Source: a virus. Taken from it: DNA of 58,664 nt. This document shows positions 25,171-34,400 of this stretch, piece after piece. The position numbers and the translations under genes are program-made. The notes beneath the pieces were generated by a model, which saw only the letters and a program-made list of their open reading frames with translations, had not been told where the DNA came from and made no database searches. Position 1 is the stretch's first letter; each line of letters begins with the position of its first letter. Location of the stretch: positions 1 to 58,664 of the IMG/VR virus record IMGVR_UViG_3300025096_000019, one strand, 5' to 3'.

Positions 25171-26220
25171 TTAAATATCAGTTTGTCTTGTTGGACTATA
25201 ATCTAATCCATCATTAAAGTCTGTAATTGCGCCATTAAATCCGAAATCATCATCTGGTTCTACTAATATATCATCTGCTGCACTGAGGAGATCTATTGAT
25301 GTATTTTCTAAATGAGATATGGCAGTACTACCATCATGACCCCTCTTAACAGCAATAGTTGTAGCATCGATAATCTCTTTTATCTGCATAATTTCACTAC
25401 CAATAATAATTCGATTATTAACTGCAAAGTTAGAAGAATCTGTAACTGATAATCTAACCTTAGTTTTAGTAATTGCCTCACTCAATACAGAAGTGTTATC
25501 ATCATTATAATCTTTGAGTGCCTTAGGAGTAGCAGTATATCTTAACTGTCTTCTTGCATTTTCCCTATCAACACTACTATAGTAATCAACTTGAACCTTC
25601 TTAATAAGACCCTCAGTAGTATCAGCAACCGGACCAAACAGATAAGTCTTAGCAGTAAAATTAAGTGTATAAATTAAAGCACGTCTTGAAGAATAATCTC
25701 CTTCATAATCATCTTGAAAAGAAATATTCTCCAATACAACAGGAATATCCCTCTTTTCTCCAATCGCATCAACTAAATCAACAGTTAGATTAAATGATGG
25801 TTGGAAGTATGGAAGTATCTGCTCCACGATTTGTAATGCATCATCATTCAATTTTACCATAATATTTAATTCAAATCCAACATTATAAGGAACTGGCATA
25901 TAAACCTTTCTCAAATTTGTTCCATCAGATGCCTTAAATGTTTGAGTTACCCCAGCCTTTCTTGTTGGATCATATGAAATATCAGTAGTCTCAAATGACA
26001 TTCTTGGTAATGTTATCTGAACTGCTTTATTTAAGTCTGCTTGCTGCTCTAACCTTGCTAAAAACTTCTGCATTGGACCATATGCCAATGGCACTCGCAA
26101 ATCACTTACAACATTAGTTCCACCAGAATCTGTATGTCTGATATGAATATCATTAAAAACAGTACCAAATGAGATAACTGTTCTTCTTAGAATTTCGTGA
26201 TAAAAATATGAGCCTAACAT
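25171..26220 (-). CDS. gp15: Tail sheath stabiliser/terminator gp15
   Basis: 349 residues (T4 272). The N-terminal LGSYFYHEILRRTVISFGTVF, then LARLEQQADL and the YDPTRKAG segment, match gp15. Residues 1-215 cover the T4-like part. The C-terminal extension contains a small repeat-type module (IIIGSEIMQI then VKRGHDGSTAISH, about 262-312) found also in the large baseplate proteins. It caps the tail before joining the neck. The ATG shares a base with the gp14 stop (TAATG). Confidence 0.93.
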   Translation of the reverse strand: MLGSYFYHEILRRTVISFGTVFNDIHIRHTDSGGTNVVSDLRVPLAYGPMQKFLARLEQQADLNKAVQITLPRMSFETTDISYDPTRKAGVTQTFKASDGTNLRKVYMPVPYNVGFELNIMVKLNDDALQIVEQILPYFQPSFNLTVDLVDAIGEKRDIPVVLENISFQDDYEGDYSSRRALIYTLNFTAKTYLFGPVADTTEGLIKKVQVDYYSSVDRENARRQLRYTATPKALKDYNDDNTSVLSEAITKTKVRLSVTDSSNFAVNNRIIIGSEIMQIKEIIDATTIAVKRGHDGSTAISHLENTSIDLLSAADDILVEPDDDFGFNGAITDFNDGLDYSPTRQTDI

Positions 26221-27872
26221 TAGTAAGTACCAAAGGGGTTAGATTGACTAAAATCTATGAAACTATCTGCTTCTGTTTCAATTTCGTCATTGGAATCATA
26301 GTTACTGTATGTATCTCTTCCATCATAAGTGCTGATAGTGTATGTAGTATTAGTTGAGATACCAAATGAAAATGTAGTTGTAACGCCAGAAGTATTCAGA
26401 GAGTCCTGACTCATCCACACAACACTAGGTCCAATAGCAGTTACAGTAGATCCTGCCCCTATAACATTTGCCAATGGAGTTTTTACTTCCTGATTAATAT
26501 AAAGATTTGTTGTAGTAATACCAGTAATCTTATTGGTAGTAACACCAACATATCCTCCATAACTATATTGTCGTCTAAACCAATTAGATTCAGTCGAAAT
26601 AAGAACTTCACCAGTTCTAAATCCAGTTCTTGTTGCTCCAATACCAACATCAGAAACTTTCAGAATCTTAGTGTCAGAATCCCAATCCTTAACTCTCGCT
26701 TCTGTAAGTGAAGATACACCTCTTACAATTTCATTAAACTGATATGTTCCAATTCCAGTTGCATCAGAAGGTGATGTAATAATAATAGATGGAACTTGTG
26801 TATAACCAATTCCTGGATTAGTAATTCTTATGGAAGAAACTTTATTATCTGCATTAACTACTGCTTCACCAGATGCCTTAGATGAACCAGAAATAAGAGC
26901 ATCACTACCAATACCAGTAATAGTAACAGTTGGAATTTCTCCATACCCAACTCCATTATTAGTAACAGTAAAGTTCTGAATACCTTTTGCAGTTGTTTCA
27001 ATAGAACATGTCGCGATTGCTCCAGTTCCATTGCCACCAACAATCGTAATAGTAGGTGGTGAAGTATATCCAGATCCAGAATTGGTCATTACAATCCTTT
27101 CTACTGATTGAACACCAGCTCTACTTGTAGTAATAGCAACAGCACTGGCATTAACACCACCAGCAGCTAGTGAAGTGGAAATTGCAACAGTTGGTGTTAT
27201 TGTATATCCACTTCCATCATTATTCAAGAAAATTTCTCGTATATACCCAGTGTTTGAAGTAAGAGTAGCAGTTGCTGCTGCAGTTGTACCAGATCCAATT
27301 AGATTGAGTGTAGTAATAAATCCAGTTTCTTGTACCTGAGTATCAATTTCATGAATATCAGTATCAATAACCTCATCTTCGTATTCAAAGAGTTCACATT
27401 TTAATTCATAAACATAATTCTTACCTAACTGGTAAAAAGGATTTTCATGCTCAACAAACTTAACTTCAAATAATCTACCACCTAATGGAAAATAAACTAA
27501 ATCCCCTTCACGAGGTCTAGTATCTACTTCAATCTCATCATCAGGTAAGGCAGTCAAAAAGGCACCAATGAAATCTTCAAATCTTTCTTTTGAAATTGTT
27601 ATAGTTAATTCATCCTTTAAATTCATTCCAAACTTTGTTAGAATATCTCCCTGTCCACCATACCCATCAAAGGTATTAACATATGCTTCTATTGAAAAAT
27701 TATCATCAAACTTGGACGCTTGAACCTCTTCAATTACTGTTTTTTTATTTACATACTTTCTTGGGATATAGGTTACTTCAACACCATAAATCTGCAACTG
27801 CTCATTGATCAGATCTTGAACAAGCCTTTGCTCACTTTGTGCGCCTTGAAGAAAGAAGGGATTTAATGCCAT
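26220..27872 (-). CDS. gp14: Neck protein gp14, expanded
   Basis: 550 residues, twice T4 gp14 (256). The first 190 residues match the neck protein (NPFFLQGAQSEQ, a GDLVYFPLGGRLFEVKFVE block). Residues about 205-370 are four GSGY-type repeats (NNDGSGYT, TNSGSGYTSPP, TNNGVGYG, TNPGIGYT). The canonical end (SQSNPFGTY) follows. The insertion could add a surface domain at the neck. It works with gp13 to seal the head-tail joint. Confidence 0.9.
   Translation of the reverse strand: MALNPFFLQGAQSEQRLVQDLINEQLQIYGVEVTYIPRKYVNKKTVIEEVQASKFDDNFSIEAYVNTFDGYGGQGDILTKFGMNLKDELTITISKERFEDFIGAFLTALPDDEIEVDTRPREGDLVYFPLGGRLFEVKFVEHENPFYQLGKNYVYELKCELFEYEDEVIDTDIHEIDTQVQETGFITTLNLIGSGTTAAATATLTSNTGYIREIFLNNDGSGYTITPTVAISTSLAAGGVNASAVAITTSRAGVQSVERIVMTNSGSGYTSPPTITIVGGNGTGAIATCSIETTAKGIQNFTVTNNGVGYGEIPTVTITGIGSDALISGSSKASGEAVVNADNKVSSIRITNPGIGYTQVPSIIITSPSDATGIGTYQFNEIVRGVSSLTEARVKDWDSDTKILKVSDVGIGATRTGFRTGEVLISTESNWFRRQYSYGGYVGVTTNKITGITTTNLYINQEVKTPLANVIGAGSTVTAIGPSVVWMSQDSLNTSGVTTTFSFGISTNTTYTISTYDGRDTYSNYDSNDEIETEADSFIDFSQSNPFGTY
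26760..27260 (-). repeat. Four GSGY repeats inside gp14
   Basis: Each unit is about 40-45 codons with the pattern strand, N-G-x-GYT, x-P-T-V-x-I, then a glycine/alanine-rich link. Limits are approximate. Confidence 0.7.
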
Positions 27873-27876
27873 TAAA

Positions 27877-28734
27877 CTACCCTATAAAGTCATATGGAGG
27901 TAATTCATACTCTAATGACATTTGCTGTCGAAGAGCCTCTATATCTTTTTCAGCATCATCGTAAATTTCTCTACCATTCATTTCAATACCACCAGGCAAT
28001 TTAACACCCTTAAATTTAATAAGATTTTGTCCCCACTGACGTTTAATTAATAATGTTAGATATCTCTTTAAGAAACTATCATTATAAACACCAGTAAAAG
28101 TATTTGGATCCAAAATTCTATAACAATCCATCACAAAGTATGTATCTGTAGATTGAGCACCCCAATCAATATCCATATATAATCGATCTTGTCTTTTATT
28201 ATATCTAATTTGCTTATCAGGAGTTAGTAGGAAATCAATATCTTCCAAGTAACTCTTGGTCATTGCATATTGCATTAATTCAACCGAGTTAAAATAATAA
28301 AGATCATTTAAGAATAGTTGATACTTAATACTAAACATTCCACCAGAAATAGAACTAGTGTCGAATTTAAATATCTTCTCTATACCAATTACAGAATCTG
28401 GAACTTGTAAAAAATTAGAATTTTCATACCAATTACTTACTGTAGTACCATAACCAGCAATAGAAGTAGATGTTGCAGTAGTTGTTACTATACCAACAGT
28501 ATTTGTACTATCAGTATTATTAGTTGCTTTTCCCCTATCAATATCTGCCTGATTAACTCTATACTTAAGATACATTCTTTCAACACCATCAAAATGACGC
28601 TCTTGAAAATATTGAAGAGCATCATCTACGGCATCATCTACCTGATCATCATCAACATTAATTTCCAATACAGGAGCACCAAGCTTTCTTAAACAAAAGT
28701 CAATTAATTCTTGTCGGGTTGCTGGTTTTGCCAT
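27877..28734 (-). CDS. gp13: Neck protein gp13
   Basis: 285 residues (T4 309). The N-terminal RQELIDFCLRKLGAPVLEIN, VDDALQYFQERH and YLKYRV and the C-terminal LPGGIEMNGREIYDDAE match gp13. It binds the portal ring and joins the head to gp14/gp15. It precedes gp14 by 4 bases. Confidence 0.94.
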   Translation of the reverse strand: MAKPATRQELIDFCLRKLGAPVLEINVDDDQVDDAVDDALQYFQERHFDGVERMYLKYRVNQADIDRGKATNNTDSTNTVGIVTTTATSTSIAGYGTTVSNWYENSNFLQVPDSVIGIEKIFKFDTSSISGGMFSIKYQLFLNDLYYFNSVELMQYAMTKSYLEDIDFLLTPDKQIRYNKRQDRLYMDIDWGAQSTDTYFVMDCYRILDPNTFTGVYNDSFLKRYLTLLIKRQWGQNLIKFKGVKLPGGIEMNGREIYDDAEKDIEALRQQMSLEYELPPYDFIG

Positions 28735-28735
28735 G

Positions 28736-28948
28736 TTATTCGGGGTCTATGTCAGATAATAGATTGTCATATTTCTCTTGCAATTCTGCCTTTTCTTCTA
28801 AAATTTTGTTTTTTTCGTCGAAGAAGTCTTGTGCAATAGTATTCAGTTTTGCTTCTAAAAGCACATTTTGATTGGTTAATGATGTCAATTTTTGATTATA
28901 TACTTTAATTAAAACATTTACATCCACGTCACTATTCTGATTTGTCAT
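28736..28948 (-). CDS. Small coiled-coil protein
   Basis: 70 residues from the ATG at 28948, chosen because it lies 5 bases after the fibre gene stop with GGAGG in the preceding bases. The longer ORF would overlap the fibre. A heptad pattern runs through LIKVYNQKLTSLTNQNVLLEA and beyond. It ends one base before gp13. It may be a chaperone or trimerisation factor for the fibre; this is inference. Confidence 0.65.
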   Translation of the reverse strand: MTNQNSDVDVNVLIKVYNQKLTSLTNQNVLLEAKLNTIAQDFFDEKNKILEEKAELQEKYDNLLSDIDPE

Positions 28949-28953
28949 ATTTT

Positions 28954-30594
28954 TTAGAAGGTTCCTCCATCCAAAGTAGTTGTCCAAGTAGGTGTGCCAG
29001 CAGCATTAGTAGTTAGAACATAATTCGATGTACTAATACCAGCAGCAGGAGATACAGTTGATTTCTGTAATCCAGTATTGTCAAAGTAAACAACACCACT
29101 AGTATCCCAATCAGCAGCATCATTATAGTAGATGCCTTTAATATCTAGGAAACCTTTTGTACCACTTACTACGCTACCCGTAATTGTAGCATCTGGAACA
29201 AAGGTAAACTTGTTACTAGAATCCTCATAACCAAAGAATCCGGTTTTGTTATTACCTACACCAGAACTAGTATTATAATTGAAGGAAATACCGCGATCAG
29301 TATTAGTATCAAAACCGTGAGTAATTGTTATCTGTGCTGTTGTATTGATACCAGCAGTTGTTACACCATCAATGTATACTGTACCCAATCCAACACCACT
29401 TGCTGGTGAAATATATGAATAAACAGTTGTTGTACCTGCACCTGGCATTCCAACAGCGGTAAGAGTATCACCAGTGTTAATACCAACAACTGAATCGAAT
29501 TCGAATATTGAAGTACCACTACCAACATTCTTCATAACAGTACGTTGACTGGTTACATCACCAACAGTCATTATGGCATCATTAACAGTTGCTGATGTTG
29601 AATTAACTGTAGTTGTTGTACCATCAACCTGTAAATCACCCTTAACAATAACAGTACCTTCATTACTTAATCCATCGGGATATGGGTCAATATAGAGAGT
29701 ATTACCTCCTCCTGACCTTGTTGAGATAACATTAGAAGAAATTCCAACGTTATCAATGATTGCTCCACCTTGATTATTAAAGAGAGCCAAATGATCGATA
29801 CGACCCTGGAATGTAGCAATACCTGTTAGATTAGTATTTCTTGCATTAAATTCGTCAAATACTAAGTCATCTGCAACATATAAGTCACCACCAACATATA
29901 AATCACTAGCGAAAGTTGTTATACCAGTAAAGGTAGATATACCACCAACACTGAAATTACCACCAACATTAAGGTTCTTCTCAATACCAGCACCACCTTC
30001 AAGTATTACTGATCCATCATTCTTACTGTTTGAATCAGTAGTAGTAATAAAATTCCAATCAGCACCACTTATTTGAAGTGTGTCTGAACCTGCTTCATCA
30101 TATTTAATCTTTGCGTCTTTACTTGTACCAAAGGTTAAGTAATTATCATCTTCAATAAGAACTTCACCAGTACCATTAGGTCTTACAATGATATCAGTAT
30201 TATCAATATTAGAAGAAATTACGTGCCCATCAAAAGTTAAATCATCTACTGACCATTGATCAACTCTTGGTAGATTAGAAATAACACCAGCACCACCAGG
30301 GTTACCAGCACTTTCCCTATTCATAATAGGGATGAATCCATTAGCTAATGTACCAGCATCTGCATTTCGTCCTACTGCAACTGATCCAGGTAAGTTATAT
30401 CTTATTAAGTCTGTATAATATTTGCCACCAATCTCTATCGGATCTGGGTCTGGTGTGGTATTATCACCACCAAATAGTCTTCCACCAAAGGTTCCATGAG
30501 TCGCTAAACCAACGGTAAGGGCTAACTCACCGAATTTGATTGTGCTTGGGGCCGCAGTTCCTGTGGATCTTTTTACCCTAATAAAACTGGCCAT
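28954..30594 (-). CDS. Tail fibre/whisker-like structural protein
   Basis: 546 residues, glycine-, threonine- and asparagine-rich, beta-helical in character. The N-terminus (MASFIRVKRSTGTAAPSTIK) and the central VKGDLQVDGTTTTVNSTSA block followed by FFGYEDSSNKFTFVPDAT are a fibre-shaft module common in cyanophages. The last residues LDGGTF resemble the end of the next fibre-like gene. Host recognition is the likely role. The ATG overlaps the 75-aa gene stop (TAATG). Confidence 0.8.
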   Translation of the reverse strand: MASFIRVKRSTGTAAPSTIKFGELALTVGLATHGTFGGRLFGGDNTTPDPDPIEIGGKYYTDLIRYNLPGSVAVGRNADAGTLANGFIPIMNRESAGNPGGAGVISNLPRVDQWSVDDLTFDGHVISSNIDNTDIIVRPNGTGEVLIEDDNYLTFGTSKDAKIKYDEAGSDTLQISGADWNFITTTDSNSKNDGSVILEGGAGIEKNLNVGGNFSVGGISTFTGITTFASDLYVGGDLYVADDLVFDEFNARNTNLTGIATFQGRIDHLALFNNQGGAIIDNVGISSNVISTRSGGGNTLYIDPYPDGLSNEGTVIVKGDLQVDGTTTTVNSTSATVNDAIMTVGDVTSQRTVMKNVGSGTSIFEFDSVVGINTGDTLTAVGMPGAGTTTVYSYISPASGVGLGTVYIDGVTTAGINTTAQITITHGFDTNTDRGISFNYNTSSGVGNNKTGFFGYEDSSNKFTFVPDATITGSVVSGTKGFLDIKGIYYNDAADWDTSGVVYFDNTGLQKSTVSPAAGISTSNYVLTTNAAGTPTWTTTLDGGTF

Positions 30595-30821
30595 TAAAAG
30601 CTACCTCCGTTGATATCCAAATTCTGTGTTGCTCCTGGTGTTAAATCTAAGGTTGCGTCCCATTGCCCACTAGTACTGTTATAAACTAGAACCATACCGT
30701 TTTGAGCACCTGCCGCATTAACGTCGTTTAAACCACCTAAACTCATAGAAGAGCTTCCTGCAATTGAGGAAACAACCTTTACGGCATTTTGTTGGCCAAC
30801 TCTAACTTTAATATCTGGCAT
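30594..30821 (-). CDS. Short fibre-tip-like protein, 75 aa
   Basis: Starts DIKVRVGQQNAVKV, has a LGGLNDVNAAG turn and SGQWDATLDL, and ends QNLDINGGSF. The LxDVN...L.Y...SGQW pattern is frequent at collagen-like or fibre ends in marine phages. It may be an adaptor joined to the larger fibre. TAATG overlaps connect it to both neighbours. Confidence 0.6.
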   Translation of the reverse strand: MPDIKVRVGQQNAVKVVSSIAGSSSMSLGGLNDVNAAGAQNGMVLVYNSTSGQWDATLDLTPGATQNLDINGGSF

Positions 30822-31162
30822 TATTGTGTCACCCCTTGTCTAACCAGGACAGATCCTTCAACAACTCTCGTTACAGTATTACCACTATCAGTTATTAATA
30901 CATCATATACATATCTACCAGATTTTAAAGCAGTAGTTTGTGTGGTGGTAAGTCCAACTTTAACAGTTCCTTCATTAACATTCAGAACTGCACCATTTAA
31001 ATCAGTATAAGAAGTACTACCAGGATGCTTTCGCATTTGAGCTCTAACAGTATACCCGCTTAAATTTAAGACAGAGTTTGAACCACTATCTTCAAGAGTA
31101 AATGTTTGGCCAAATGTAGCACCAGTATTTACGACTAAATTACTTACGTAAACAGCTGCCAT
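30821..31162 (-). CDS. BppU N-domain-like structural protein
   Basis: 113 residues, all beta-type. The TFTLEDSGSNSVLNLSGY, VRAQMRKHPGS and SGRYVYDVLITDSG segments resemble the N-terminal domain of baseplate upper proteins (BppU/DUF2479). A late promoter lies about 26 bases upstream. It could anchor fibres to the baseplate. Confidence 0.6.
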   Translation of the reverse strand: MAAVYVSNLVVNTGATFGQTFTLEDSGSNSVLNLSGYTVRAQMRKHPGSTSYTDLNGAVLNVNEGTVKVGLTTTQTTALKSGRYVYDVLITDSGNTVTRVVEGSVLVRQGVTQ

Positions 31163-31187
31163 ATATAAAAAATCAGGATCTATCTTA

Positions 31188-31195
31188 TATTTATA
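31188..31195 (-). promoter_or_regulatory. Late promoter upstream of the small fibre genes
   Basis: Perfect TATAAATA in the 36-base gap after the 67-aa gene, 26 bases before the ATG at 31162. Confidence 0.8.
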
Positions 31196-31198
31196 CTC

Positions 31199-31402
31199 CT
31201 ACAAAACTGATCTATTAACAATTTCTTTAAGCATTCCTTTGATTTCTTCAATATCAGATTTCATCCGATCCAATTCTTCTTTTTGAGATTGTTTTTTATC
31301 CTTCATCATTATATATTGAGAATATCCACTGGCATCACAATTTACAATTGCTCCAGTGGATTCATCTCGATATAAATTTTTATAACCTTCAACAGGTATC
31401 AT
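31199..31402 (-). CDS. Small coiled-coil protein after the giant structural gene
   Basis: 67 residues: MIPVEGYKNLYRDESTGAIV at the N-terminus, then a charged helix (KEELDRMKSDIEEIKGMLKE). I recall similar proteins in other cyanophages. Its ATG shares a base with the stop of the 2374-residue gene (TAATG). The role may be structural or assembly, but is unknown. Confidence 0.65.
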   Translation of the reverse strand: MIPVEGYKNLYRDESTGAIVNCDASGYSQYIMMKDKKQSQKEELDRMKSDIEEIKGMLKEIVNRSVL

Positions 31403-34400
31403 TATGCCAATGCAACAACTCTCAGATCTTTGAATTTAGGTGGATATGCTTCATTAGTACCACTACATACAATCTTAATAGCAAATCCATTAAATTGTGC
31501 AAGATTATCAATAGTAAACTGATATTCTTTAAATTGACCACTTACACTTCCGGAAACCATAGCATCTGGAAGACCACTATTCTTACTAGAATCAATTACT
31601 TCATCACCATAACCATCACCGTCTGTATCCCTTAGATTATCATATCCTGGGAAGAGGTTGTAACTAGTTGGTTCATCAGAATCAGCAGAGAATAATTGAT
31701 AAAGAACTCTAAAATCAGCAGAAGAATGTCTATCTGCTCCAATCAATACTTTTATTGATGATGCAGGTTGTTGTAAATTAATCCTATTAGAAATATAAAT
31801 TCCAGTATGTGGATCACCTGTTAATTGATTTACTCTATCATCTCTAGAATAATTAGCAATAGGATTACTTAACCTATTTCTTCTAAGAATAATCTGTGCA
31901 TTCTGTGTATCTACTACAGGAGATAAATTAGCATTTTCTGAATTAAATCGAATGGCAAGAGTAGTAGATCTATTCTTAGGAAGAGTAGTTAATCTAGTTG
32001 TTTCATTAATCTCAGAACAAACCAATCTAGATGAGGTTAAATCATTAAGTTGATTTAACTCAATATCTTCATACCCCTGATCCAAGAATGATATTTCAGA
32101 TCCACCAGCACTTGTACCAGAAACAGATCTTAACTGTGAAGAAACGAAAGTTCCATCACCAGGTGTAATAACATTAACTTGTGGGAGAATTGCATTATAT
32201 TGGAAATTCTGAGATGCAAATGCGTTACCACCACCGACTGATTTCATATCAATAAAGTTTGTCATGTCATGTCCACTTGCTTGTCCACCAGGACGATTAA
32301 TCCTTAAATGATATCTATCAATAGTACGAGTACCATCAGAAATAGATGATGTAGTTGGCATATTATGAGTAGTATTAATTGCTGTCAATCCAATACCAGC
32401 AAGTTCATATTTATAAGCAGGATCATTAACACTATGAGTTCTACTTAGAGTACCATCAATACCTCTTGTTATTGCGGTAAGTTGATTAATTCCAATACCT
32501 TCATACTTTACTATTTCACCATTAATCTTTGCATAACCCATCGCAGTTGTTATTCCATTATAAGTTGCAAATTCTGCTGTACTAGCAATTGCAATTACAG
32601 TATCAGTAGCACTTATATTATCAGTTAGAAGAACAGGAGAAGTATCTGGATTAATACCAGAAATGCTAATAACATTATTATCTGCTGTCATACCATGATT
32701 GATCTGATTAACTTCAAGAATATTTCCATCATAAAGATCACTATATGCATGAGTATTAGCAGCAGTTCTTATAGCAGTAGCAGCAAGACCTGGATTTGTA
32801 ATAGTTGTATTATTACTATCATAAGTCAAAAGTAAATTACCAGGTGTAAAGTTTTCACCTTGAACATTAGTCAAATATAAAGTATCGATATTATCGATAG
32901 CACTGACTGTGAATACAGCACCTGATCCTTGACCATCAGTTGTACTTGTTGTTATTCCAAGAGCATCACCAACTACATACCCATTCCCACGGAAACCAGC
33001 AGCAATAGTAACACCATTAATAACTCCACTAGAAGTTGTAACAACTGTTGCTTTTGCACCAGAACCTTGTCCTGTTATTGGATATAATTCAACTGTATTA
33101 GTGTATGTCTGACTTGCCTTATATCCACTACCAACTTGAGATATTACAAGTGTAGTAACTCTTGATCCAACATTTTCAATATATCCAGAAGGATCATCTT
33201 TTACAAGTGCAGCACTAGGATCAGCAGAAGTAATTCTTCTACCAGCAATTAATGCACCACCCATATTAGATGTAGTAGTAATACCAATTCTAAGTTTTCT
33301 TGGTAAAGTTGTTACTGAATTGGGAAGCAATTTTGGTACATGATTATTATCTGGACCTAAAGAAGGATTATAGAAATAAACAGTACCAGAAGATGAGGTA
33401 AAATTAGCCTTATGAAGTTTAAATTTAAGGTCTTCAAATTGGCTTGGTGTCCAAATAGTTCCATTCTGTGATTTAAATAAACTTCCTCCAATATACTGAC
33501 GTGTTACCATAACACTCTCAGCATCAGGTAAAGTTGTAGTATTTACCGTTCTTTCACCCATTCTAGCAATCCATGCCTCATAATTATTTGAGAATGGTGA
33601 TAGTACAACAACAGCATATTCAGTATCTGGTTCTAGATAAACCGGAGATGGGAATGTTACTGTTGTTGCAACTGTTGCATCATCAGAAATATTAATTTCG
33701 GATGGTTGCAATGAAACTCTAGCAAAATCTTGTACCAAACTTCCTGTTGGAGTTCCCAGTTCAACTGTCCTAATTTCAACAAAACATCTTTGTGAAGCAT
33801 CTTTACTTGCAAAGAATAAATCTACTGCTGTTAAGAAACATCCAGAGTCTGTATCAGTTGTAAATGACTGCGCCAGAGGGTCACACCTACGTGGTGGGGG
33901 TGGGGGTGGCTGTCTTACTATAATATTTGTTTGTCTATAAGTATCAACTGTACCTTCTGTTCTATACCAAGTCTCTCCACTACTAATAAGAAGACTTCCT
34001 GGTAAAGGTTCAGCATTGGTATCACTTGAAGTTAATTTAAATGTCTTTGTACCTGTTCTAAATCTTAAAGATGGTACAGGAGTACCTAATGGATCTTTAA
34101 ACCAGAATGCTCCATAAACATCTCCATAGGTATCAGAAACCAATCTAACATCACTAACTGATGCTTCTGCACCACTAGACGTTCCTAATACAACAGCACC
34201 TGTTTGTACATATCCCCAGAAACTTCCCTGTGCTTCTTCTGCTAATGCTTGCTCGTCAATATTTAATACAGTAGAAGATGCTGCATATGCAGTTGGTAAA
34301 CTTATTGATGTATTATATGGATTTGCATTAAATGTAGTTGTTGGACTATTCCAATCACCTGTCTTGTGATTTGGTTGAGCCAATCTTAAAGATGCTATTT

